Notes under the pieces: model-generated
What the model saw: the letters and a program-made list of their open reading frames with translations, nothing else
The model's database searches: none
Told to the model about the DNA's origin: nothing
NCBI GenBank assembly: GCA_937877465.1
Contig: CALFIT010000302.1
Location: 1 to 7,567 of the forward strand
Direction: 5' to 3'
Length of the DNA: 7,567 nt
From: an uncultured Bacteroidales bacterium
GTDB lineage: Bacteria > Bacteroidota > Bacteroidia > Bacteroidales > F082
Position numbers and translations under genes: made by a program
Part shown: positions 1 through 7,567 of the stretch, piece by piece
Position numbering within the stretch: position 1 is the stretch's first letter
Layout: each line of letters starts with the position of its first letter

Positions 1-119
1 TTGCCGCTTTGCAGAAGGGTGTAACTGATGGGTTCGTATAGCTCAGTGGGTTGACCGCCGAAGTCGGCCTTCGCCATGAAGTCGGCGAAATCCCGTTGCA
101 ATTGCTTGATTTTTTCCAT
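1..119 (-). CDS. Polyprenyl diphosphate synthase, N-terminal fragment (runs off left edge)
   Basis: Only the first 39 codons are inside the window, read from an ATG at 119 down to base 1. The peptide starts MEKIKQLQRDFADFMAK and contains ELYEPISYTLLQSGK. That is the conserved start of trans-isoprenyl (geranylgeranyl/farnesyl/octaprenyl type) diphosphate synthases, where 'LY.PI.Y.L..GGKR.RP' leads into helix B. The family condenses isopentenyl diphosphate onto an allylic diphosphate to make linear polyprenyl chains, for quinones or carrier lipids. The aspartate-rich catalytic motifs that would prove the assignment lie outside the window, so chain length and exact product cannot be told. A Bacteroidota-type promoter sits about 20 bases upstream of the ATG, which supports this start and implies a very short leader. 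The gene is divergent from the lipoprotein gene beginning at 227. Confidence 0.75.
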   Translation of the reverse strand, partial: MEKIKQLQRDFADFMAKADFGGQPTELYEPISYTLLQSG

Positions 120-139
120 TTCGGTCGATTTTGATGACA

Positions 140-171
140 CAAAAGTAAAGATTTTCGGCCAATGCTGACAA
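140..171 (-). promoter_or_regulatory. Promoter of the polyprenyl synthase gene (Bacteroidota type)
   Basis: On the minus strand the -7 box TACTTTTG (140-147) matches the Bacteroidota consensus TAnnTTTG exactly. A TTG that could serve as the -33 element lies at 169-171, with a 21-base spacer, close to the usual 19-21. Transcription would begin around 132-135, leaving a leader of about 15 nt before the ATG at 119. Assigned by pattern only. Confidence 0.55.
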
Positions 172-226
172 TTTGGAGCGAAATTTGTGGTTTTTCCCTT
201 GTTTGACATAACAAAAAGAAAAACCA

Positions 227-1276
227 ATGAGATACATTCGACTGATTCCGGCATTGTTGCTCGGCGCGATGCTCGCCGCCTGCAACACAACCAAGAAACT
301 CTATGAAGCCCAAGAGTATGATGAAGTGATCCAACGCGTTGCGCCCGACATTTGCGGCGGCGACATGAACGCCAAACGCATCAATTATGTGGCGGCTTCC
401 TACCACAAGGCCAATCAAGCCGACCACGAGCGCATCCAAGCCCTGAAAGCCACGGGGCAACCCGACGTGTGGCCCGAAATCTATCAACGCTATTGCAGCA
501 TGAAAGGCCGCAACGATGCCTTGGCCTGCTTCCCGAGAGAGGTCAAAAGAGGCATGAACTATGTGAAACTCGACCTCGACGACGACATGGCGGCTGCCCG
601 CAACAAGGCGGAGAGTTTCTTGGTGGCAAAAGCCAACCAGTTGCTTGGCACTGGCTCGAAGACGGATGCCAAGGAAGCGAGAAAGTATATCGAGCAACTT
701 TATGCCACCAATCCGCAAAATACTCATCTTCAAGAACTTCAAGGCAAATGCCTCCTGCGTTCTGCCGACAATGTGCTCGTTACCTACGACAACAAGGACA
801 GGCGTGATTTGCCGCGTGAGTTTGTCGCGACCCTGATGGATTTTGACGCAGGCGAGCTGCCGCAGCATTGCGTGACCGAGCGTGACAAGAGGACCGATTA
901 CGAGGCCGTGGTGGTTGTAGTGATAAAGTCGGTCGAGGTGTCACCCTCGCGTTTGGACGAGGTGACTTTCAAGGAAAGCAACGGCAGCGCGTTGGTTGAA
1001 GTGACCGACCATTCGCAGACGAAGCACGCCACCGTCAAAGGCACGATTCGTTTCGCTTCCGACATCAACGCACGACCCGTCAGGGAGGTGCCTTTTGAGG
1101 TGACTTCCACCTTCAAGAACGACTATACCACCATCCGTGGCGACCGCGAGGCCTGCTCTGCCGAGACCTTGGGCCGCTTGAACAGTCAGCCCGTGCCAAT
1201 CCCCACCGACGAGAGTATGCTATTGGATGCCGCCAAGAAATTGAATGATTTGGTTGCTACTGAGTTGAAGAAGTAG
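227..1276 (+). CDS. Uncharacterised exported lipoprotein, 349 aa
   Basis: The N-terminus is a lipoprotein signal peptide: basic start (MRYIR), hydrophobic core (residues 6-18) and lipobox L16-A17-A18-C19, so C19 should be lipidated and the protein anchored in the periplasm or outer membrane. I do not recognise the family. Residues 20-180 look mainly helical and contain TPR-like stretches (around LYEAQEYDEVIQ, and around YIEQLYATNPQNTHLQEL), but I cannot show a canonical TPR array. Residues 220-310 look like a beta domain with alternating hydrophobic runs (EAVVVVVIKSVEV; VKGTIRFAS). Six further cysteines (C43, C90, C101, C175, C215, C310) could form disulfides in the periplasm. The start at 227 is set by the signal peptide. 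No strong Shine-Dalgarno is visible (AAAAAGAAAAACC precedes the ATG), which is common in this phylum. No exact TAnnTTTG box lies upstream; CTTGTTTG (198-205) and GAAATTTG (180-187) are poor candidates. The 3' end overlaps the convergent DUF4296 gene by 20 bp. Confidence 0.85.
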   Translation: MRYIRLIPALLLGAMLAACNTTKKLYEAQEYDEVIQRVAPDICGGDMNAKRINYVAASYHKANQADHERIQALKATGQPDVWPEIYQRYCSMKGRNDALACFPREVKRGMNYVKLDLDDDMAAARNKAESFLVAKANQLLGTGSKTDAKEARKYIEQLYATNPQNTHLQELQGKCLLRSADNVLVTYDNKDRRDLPREFVATLMDFDAGELPQHCVTERDKRTDYEAVVVVVIKSVEVSPSRLDEVTFKESNGSALVEVTDHSQTKHATVKGTIRFASDINARPVREVPFEVTSTFKNDYTTIRGDREACSAETLGRLNSQPVPIPTDESMLLDAAKKLNDLVATELKK

Positions 1277-1640
1277 TTTGTTCGCGCGTCAGCCGTTGCG
1301 TCACCGAGTCCATGATTCTCTCCAATAGGGCGGGGCGTTCCGTGTAGTATCTGATGTTTTGCGAGAAAATGCTGTCCGTAATGCCATAATGCCCAAAGAG
1401 TTGGCTGTAGTAGTCGCGCGACAGCTTGCCGTAGTCTTTGGGGCGTGCGTCGATGCTGTCGCGATGTTCGCGTTCCTGTGCCTTTTGGTAGTTGAGGTCG
1501 GCCTCGATGATTTGCACGTCGGTCATGATGTCAATCATCTCCTGCTCGGTGAGTAGGCGATTGGGCACAAAAGGTTTGCTCTTGTTGCCGCAGGCGGCAA
1601 ACAAGAGCAAACAAAATACTATGCAGGCAAAACGTTTCAT
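1257..1640 (-). CDS. DUF4296 family lipoprotein, 127 aa
   Basis: A short lipoprotein: signal peptide MKRFACIVFCLLLFAAC with lipobox L13-F14-A15-A16-C17. The body matches the pattern I know for DUF4296, a Bacteroidota family of unknown function: a proline followed by an 'L.teqEMidIMtDvqiiEAdl' helix (residues 26-49), then the 'YGITDSIFSQNIRYYTERP' segment (85-103) and a closing helix ALLERIMDSVTQRL (104-117). The tail (QTTSSTQ) is polar and probably unstructured. The ATG at 1640 is 6 bp downstream of the recQ stop codon, so the two are almost certainly co-transcribed. No separate promoter or clear Shine-Dalgarno is seen, and translation may be coupled to recQ. The last 20 bp overlap the convergent lipoprotein gene ending at 1276. 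Confidence 0.8.
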   Translation of the reverse strand: MKRFACIVFCLLLFAACGNKSKPFVPNRLLTEQEMIDIMTDVQIIEADLNYQKAQEREHRDSIDARPKDYGKLSRDYYSQLFGHYGITDSIFSQNIRYYTERPALLERIMDSVTQRLTREQTTSSTQ

Positions 1641-1646
1641 TGTGAA

Positions 1647-3854
<2,208 letters not shown>

Positions 3855-3859
3855 GGTTT

Positions 3860-3866
3860 CCTCCTC
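3860..3866 (-). promoter_or_regulatory. Strong Shine-Dalgarno of recQ
   Basis: GAGGAGG on the minus strand ends 5 bases before the ATG at 3854. It fixes the recQ start and rules out the 56-codon in-frame extension to 4022. It is the only near-perfect Shine-Dalgarno I noticed in the window; the other genes have AT-rich leaders instead. The same bases lie next to the proposed -33 element of the opposite-strand kdsD promoter. Confidence 0.8.
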
Positions 3867-3897
3867 TTGGTATATTCCAAATTTTTGTGTTACTTTG
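3867..3897 (+). promoter_or_regulatory. Putative promoter for kdsD-lptB
   Basis: A TTACTTTG box (3890-3897) followed by C is one mismatch from TAnnTTTG, and a TTG at 3867-3869 gives a 20-base spacer. Transcription would start near 3903-3905, leaving a leader of about 100 nt before the kdsD ATG. A weaker alternative closer to the gene is TAGTTTTT (3965-3972), preceded by TTG at 3945-3947 but with a short 17-base spacer. Assigned by pattern only. Confidence 0.4.
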
Positions 3898-3944
3898 CAA
3901 TCTATTTCGAAAAACCGCGTTTTGTCAAAGGCAGCATTCCGCCC

Positions 3945-3959
3945 TTGTCGCAAAGACAA
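3945..3959. repeat. Short inverted repeat in the recQ-kdsD intergenic region
   Basis: TTGTC (3945-3949), a five-base loop GCAAA, and GACAA (3955-3959) form a small hairpin or dyad. An earlier TTTGTC (3921-3926) could pair with GACAAA (3955-3960) instead. The dyad touches the proposed recQ -7 box and lies in the proposed kdsD leader. It is too weak to be a terminator and has no U-run after it. It could be an operator or simply chance. Confidence 0.25.
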
Positions 3960-3988
3960 AGTTATAGTTTTTAAGTCAATCGGCGCAA
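3957..3988 (-). promoter_or_regulatory. Putative promoter of recQ
   Basis: On the minus strand TAACTTTG (3957-3964) is an exact TAnnTTTG box, with a TTG at 3986-3988 and a 21-base spacer. The start point would be near 3950, giving a leader of roughly 95 nt before the recQ ATG. It lies upstream of the kdsD ATG (4006) but downstream of the proposed kdsD promoter, so the two promoters face each other. Confidence 0.5.
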
Positions 3989-4005
3989 GAAAAAATCGAG
4001 AAAAA

Positions 4006-4971
4006 ATGAAAAAAAATGACATAATTATCGAATTGGCTACTCAAATCATTGATAATGAGGCTAATGCAATCGTAGGACTGAAGGATAAAATCGGCGACGA
4101 TTTCCGGAAAACGGTGGATTTGATCCTCGAAAACAAGGGTGCCTTGGTGTTTTCGGGTATCGGCAAGAGTGCCATCGTCGCCCAAAAGATCGTCGCAACG
4201 CTCAATTCGACGGGCACCACGGCGGTGTTTATGCACGCTGCGGACGCCATCCACGGCGATTTGGGCATCGTCCGCGACGGCGACGTTGTGGTCATCCTGT
4301 CGAAAAGCGGCGAGACACCCGAAATCAAGGTGTTGGTGCCGCTCATCAAGCTGAGGGGCAACAAGATCGTGGCCATGGTCGGCAATCGCCAGTCGTATCT
4401 GGCTTCGCAGGCCGACTATGTCCTCGACGTGACCGTCGACGAGGAGGCCATCCCGGGTAGCCTTGCGCCCACTTCGAGCACCACGGCACAACTCGTCATG
4501 GGCGACGTGCTCGCATTAATATTAATGAGGTGTCGCGGCTTCTCGACGGAAGACTTCGCCAAGTTTCACCCTGGCGGTGCGCTCGGCAAGCAGCTTTATC
4601 TGCGCGTCAAAGACCTGTATGTCAGGAATGAAAGGCCGGAAGTGGGCCCCGACGACAACCTCACCCGCGTCATCATCGAAATGACACACAAGCGCTTGGG
4701 GGCCACCGTGGTCAGCGACGGCAATACGATTTTGGGCATCATCACCGACGGCGACCTTCGTCGCATGTTGATGAACACGCCCGACATCGAGCATGTGAAG
4801 GCATCGCAAATCATGACCTCCAACCCGAAGACCATCGAGGAAGACGCGCTCGTGGTCGACGCCTTGCACAAGATGAGGCACAACAGCATCACGCAACTGC
4901 CCGTGGTTAAAGATGGCAAATATTTGGGAATCATTCATTTGCATGATATTTTGAAGGAAGGGATTTTTTAG
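4006..4971 (+). CDS. kdsD: Arabinose-5-phosphate isomerase (KdsD/KpsF family), 321 aa
   Basis: Interconverts ribulose 5-phosphate and arabinose 5-phosphate, the first step towards Kdo for LPS (cytoplasmic). The protein is an N-terminal SIS domain (about 35-175) plus two CBS domains (about 205-260 and 270-321), the usual architecture; E. coli KdsD is 328 aa. SIS landmarks: GIGKSAIVAQKI (51-62), HAADAIHGDLG (77-87), SKSGETPEI (99-107), AIPGSLAPTSSTT (148-160), FHPGGALGK (187-195). K54, E106, E147 and H188 align by eye with the residues I recall as catalytic in E. coli KdsD (K59, E111, E152, H193). CBS landmarks: GIITDGDLRR (244-253) and LGIIHLHDIL (307-316). The frame is open back to 3853, but the ATG at 4006 is chosen because homology starts there and the upstream sequence is promoter-like. 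The first 25 codons are AT-rich. Residues 168-176 are encoded partly by atypical codons (see the palindrome entry). Followed by lptB after a 56-nt gap, probably one operon. Confidence 0.93.
   Translation: MKKNDIIIELATQIIDNEANAIVGLKDKIGDDFRKTVDLILENKGALVFSGIGKSAIVAQKIVATLNSTGTTAVFMHAADAIHGDLGIVRDGDVVVILSKSGETPEIKVLVPLIKLRGNKIVAMVGNRQSYLASQADYVLDVTVDEEAIPGSLAPTSSTTAQLVMGDVLALILMRCRGFSTEDFAKFHPGGALGKQLYLRVKDLYVRNERPEVGPDDNLTRVIIEMTHKRLGATVVSDGNTILGIITDGDLRRMLMNTPDIEHVKASQIMTSNPKTIEEDALVVDALHKMRHNSITQLPVVKDGKYLGIIHLHDILKEGIF
4514..4527. repeat. 14-bp perfect AT palindrome inside kdsD
   Basis: CATTAATATTAATG is its own reverse complement. It lies in the codons GCA TTA ATA TTA ATG AGG, which encode A-L-I-L-M-R (170-175) at the end of the SIS domain. 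TTA, ATA and AGG contrast with the CTC/CTG, ATC and CGC that dominate the surrounding gene. The palindrome is seen directly; any function is unknown. Confidence 0.6.
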
Positions 4972-5026
4972 TTGAGAGTTTAGAGTTGAGAGTTTAGAGT
5001 TGATAATTGATAATTGCGAATTTGAA
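4971..5026 (+). repeat. Heptad tandem repeat filling the kdsD-lptB gap
   Basis: From the last base of the kdsD stop codon to one base before the lptB ATG, the sequence divides into eight 7-mers: gttgaga, gtttaga, gttgaga, gtttaga, gttgata, attgata, attgcga, atttgaa. The first four form two identical 14-nt units (gttgagagtttaga), the next two are related, and the last two are degenerate. On the opposite strand this reads as TATCAAT/TCTCAAC/TCTAAAC units, a family of short repeats I know as common next to genes in Bacteroidales chromosomes. It creates false reading frames such as NYQLSTLNSQL on the minus strand and an unlikely TTG start (5007) for lptB. It contains no TAnnTTTG box and no hairpin-U-run terminator. 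Confidence 0.9.
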
Positions 5027-5027
5027 G

Positions 5028-5761
<734 letters not shown>

Positions 5762-5765
<4 letters not shown>

Positions 5766-6478
5766 TCTTCCATTTTGCCGGCGAAGAATACCGACATCAG
5801 GATGTAGACCATCATGATGAACGGCAACGCCACCCGTCCAATCACCACGAAACCGACAAGGGCGACGAGGAGGAAAATCCACCTGACCTCGTTGCCTTTC
5901 CATTTCGCCGACTTCATCTTGAACGAGAAGAAACGCAGGCGACTGACCATCATGAACGAAAACACCAAAGTGATGCCGAGGCAGGCCCAATAACCCAACG
6001 CGCCATCGGTGAGATGGCCGACTTGGCCGAGCGCCAAAGGCAAGGAGGCGACGAAGATGGCCATGCCGGGGGCAGGGAGGCCGCGAAACGAGGTCTTTTG
6101 CGTGTCGTCGATGTTGAACTTGGCCAAACGGAGGGCCGAAAACACCGGCAACAGAAACGCCAAGCAGGGCAACACACTGACGCCGAGCCAGACAACGGAC
6201 GGCAAGTCGGACGCATGGCTCATCAGCCAAAACATGATGAAGCCCGGAGCCACGCCAAACGAAACCACGTCGGAGAGCGAATCCAAGTCGGCACCGATGG
6301 GCGAATGCGCATGGAGCAGCCGAGCGGCAAAGCCGTCCAAGAAGTCGAACAGACCCGCCACGAAGACCATCATGGCCGCCTTGACGGGCATACCCATGGC
6401 GATGAACAGGATGGAGAGGCAGCCCGAAACGAGGTTGCCGCAGGTGAGTAGGTTGGGAATGTGCTGCTTAAGTTTCAT
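5762..6478 (-). CDS. pssA: CDP-diacylglycerol--serine O-phosphatidyltransferase, 238 aa
   Basis: Integral membrane enzyme making phosphatidylserine from CDP-diacylglycerol and L-serine, the precursor of phosphatidylethanolamine. The complete CDP-alcohol phosphatidyltransferase signature DG(x)2AR(x)8G(x)3D(x)3D is present as D48-G49, A52-R53, G62, D66 and D70. The start NLLTCGNLVSGCLSI (9-23) and the FNID stretch at 121-124 are typical of the type II PssA found in Bacteroidota and Gram-positives, as opposed to the phospholipase-D-like E. coli enzyme. About six to eight hydrophobic segments run through the protein (for example 15-30, 34-47, 72-86, 96-115, 139-151, 164-178, 200-232). The same fold is used by PgsA and others, but length and N-terminus favour PssA. 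The ATG at 6478 has a -7 box about 20 bases upstream. The stop (TAG on the minus strand) lies within the 4-bp overlap with lptB, with no room for an intergenic terminator. Confidence 0.9.
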
Positions 6479-6497
6479 CTTGCTTTTTTATTTGCTG

Positions 6498-6505
6498 CAA
6501 AGGTA
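6498..6505 (-). promoter_or_regulatory. pssA promoter -7 box
   Basis: TACCTTTG followed by C on the minus strand is an exact match to TAnnTTTG, placed 19 bases before the pssA ATG (6478). I do not find a convincing TTG -33 element at the expected distance (about 6525-6529 reads poorly), so this is a -7-only call. Confidence 0.5.
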
Positions 6506-6548
6506 GATTATTTTTCGTGTCGCGCTACCCCATAACTGAGAAAAGACT

Positions 6549-6556
6549 TATTTTTG
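6549..6556 (+). promoter_or_regulatory. murF promoter -7 box
   Basis: TATTTTTG followed by C is an exact TAnnTTTG box, 21 bases before the murF ATG at 6578, giving a leader of roughly 15 nt. The -33 element would fall near 6525-6530, where no TTG is present. That position coincides with where the divergent pssA promoter would place its own -33 element. Confidence 0.45.
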
Positions 6557-6577
6557 CAGGAAAATTGAAACGCACCC

Positions 6578-7567
6578 ATGCAGCATCAGTCATACGCTTT
6601 AAGCCAAGTTTCGGAAATCGTCAATGGGACATTGACGGGAGAGGGCGCCGACCGCCGTATTTGCGACCTGCTCATCGACAGCCGCCACCTGATGGACTCG
6701 GGACAAGCCTTGTTTTTCGCCCTGACCAGTGCCCGCAACGACGGACACAAGTACATCAAGGAGCTGTACGACAAGGGCGTGCGTGCCTTCGTCGTGAAAA
6801 GGCTTCCCGAACAGGCACTCACGGGTGCGACTTTCATCGTCGTCGACGACACGCTAAAGGCCTTGCAGACCCTTGCCGCCCATCACAGGCAGCAGTTCGG
6901 CATCCCCGTCATCGGCATCACGGGCAGCAACGGCAAGACCATCGTCAAGGAATGGCTCTACCAGATGCTCAGCCCCGACTACAACATCGTGCGCAGCCCG
7001 AAGAGCTACAACTCGCAGGTGGGCGTGCCGCTTTCGGTGTGGCAGATGAACGAACACGACGACTTGGCCATCTTTGAGGCCGGCATCTCCGAATCCGACG
7101 AGATGATGGCCTTGCAAGAGATCATCAGGCCCACCATCGGCGTGTTCACCAACATCGGGCAGGCCCACGACGAGAATTTCATCAACCGCATACAGAAGGC
7201 GGGTGAGAAACTCAACCTCTTTACCAAGGCCGAGTCGCTGGTGTATTGCATGGACTATTCCGAGATACAACACGTCATCATCCGTTCAGGGATGGCCTCA
7301 AAGGTGAGGCTGTTCACATGGAGCCGCAAGTTCGAGGATGCCGACTTGTTTGTGACGCAGGTGGCCAAGACCGACAAAAACGCGACGGTGGAGTGCGTCT
7401 ACAAGGGCGAAAAGCAATCGTTTGCCATTCCTTTTCCCGATGACGCTTCTGTCGAGAACGCCATCCATTGCATCTCGGCTTGCCTGCTGATGGGTTATGC
7501 GCCTTCGCTGATCGCCGAGCGGCTGTCGGGCTTGACTTCCATCGCCATGCGCCTCGAAATCAAGGCG
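6578..7567 (+). CDS. murF: UDP-MurNAc-tripeptide--D-Ala-D-Ala ligase MurF, 5' 330 codons (likely MurF-Alr fusion)
   Basis: Cytoplasmic Mur ligase adding D-Ala-D-Ala to UDP-MurNAc-tripeptide with ATP. The frame is open from the ATG at 6578 to the window edge without a stop. Landmarks: N-terminal MurF domain with LLIDSRHLMDSGQALFFAL (31-49) and RNDGHKYI (53-60); ATP loop GITGSNGKT (113-121); SYNSQVGVPLSVW (143-155); FEAGISE (166-172); TNIGQAHDENF (191-201); SVENAIHCISACLLMGY (291-307); and MRLEIK (324-329), which normally opens the C-terminal ligase domain. In E. coli the TNIG segment reads TNIGEAHLEGF-like, so the active-site histidine is H197. The 'LFFAL.S.RNDGH.YI.ELY.KGVR.FVV' region closely recalls the Bacteroidota proteins in which MurF is fused to a C-terminal alanine racemase. 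That part is beyond the window, so the fusion is inference. Divergent from pssA. AGGAAA about 15 bases upstream is a weak ribosome-binding candidate. Confidence 0.9.
   Translation, partial: MQHQSYALSQVSEIVNGTLTGEGADRRICDLLIDSRHLMDSGQALFFALTSARNDGHKYIKELYDKGVRAFVVKRLPEQALTGATFIVVDDTLKALQTLAAHHRQQFGIPVIGITGSNGKTIVKEWLYQMLSPDYNIVRSPKSYNSQVGVPLSVWQMNEHDDLAIFEAGISESDEMMALQEIIRPTIGVFTNIGQAHDENFINRIQKAGEKLNLFTKAESLVYCMDYSEIQHVIIRSGMASKVRLFTWSRKFEDADLFVTQVAKTDKNATVECVYKGEKQSFAIPFPDDASVENAIHCISACLLMGYAPSLIAERLSGLTSIAMRLEIKA

Noticed and set aside
29..56. tRNA D-arm-like stretch (TAGCTCAGTGGGTTGA)
   Set aside because: No matching acceptor stem, anticodon arm or T-arm (GTTCRA) follows at the right distance, and the bases are coding sequence of the polyprenyl synthase.
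3945..3960. Possible terminator or SOS operator between recQ and kdsD
   Set aside because: The stem is only 5 bp with no U-run, and no recognisable LexA-type box is present; kept only as a low-confidence dyad.
3855..4022. In-frame 56-codon N-terminal extension of recQ
   Set aside because: It lies upstream of a near-perfect Shine-Dalgarno and of the point where RecQ homology starts, contains the probable recQ promoter, and would overlap the kdsD start.
6517..7077. 186-codon plus-strand frame overlapping the start of murF
   Set aside because: Pro/Arg/His-rich out-of-frame translation; the murF frame carries the conserved ligase motifs.

Overview
The window looks like core chromosome from a member of the Bacteroidota, most likely Bacteroidales. 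Three things point there. Several genes are preceded by the Bacteroidota-type -7 box TAnnTTTG rather than a sigma70 -10/-35 pair. One gene is a DUF4296 lipoprotein, a family I know from this phylum. One intergenic gap is filled with 7-nt repeats of the kind (TATCAAT/TCTCAAC) that litter Bacteroidales chromosomes. Genus cannot be decided from the sequence.

Layout, left to right. (1) The first 39 codons of a polyprenyl diphosphate synthase on the minus strand, with its own promoter. (2) Divergent from it, a 349-aa lipoprotein of no family I recognise. (3) Convergent with that, and overlapping it by 20 bp, the end of a minus-strand pair: a RecQ-family helicase (735 aa) followed after 6 bp by the small DUF4296 lipoprotein. 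(4) A 151-bp divergent region between recQ and the next gene that appears to hold face-to-face promoters. (5) A plus-strand pair, kdsD/kpsF-type arabinose-5-phosphate isomerase and the LPS-export ATPase lptB, separated by a 56-nt heptad repeat. (6) A minus-strand phosphatidylserine synthase gene whose stop codon overlaps that of lptB. (7) Divergent from pssA, a truncated murF running off the right edge, probably the front half of a MurF-alanine racemase fusion.

The common theme is the cell envelope: polyprenyl carrier lipid (polyprenyl synthase), Kdo precursor (KdsD), LPS transport to the outer membrane (LptB), phosphatidylethanolamine precursor (PssA), peptidoglycan stem peptide (MurF) and two lipoproteins. 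RecQ is the exception.

I found no mobile element, CRISPR array, tRNA, rRNA, toxin or defence system, and nothing that amounts to a new biological system. The points most worth following are regulatory or structural: the heptad repeat that forms the whole kdsD-lptB gap, the overlapping recQ/kdsD promoters, a 14-bp AT palindrome made of atypical codons inside kdsD, and the uncharacterised six-cysteine lipoprotein.
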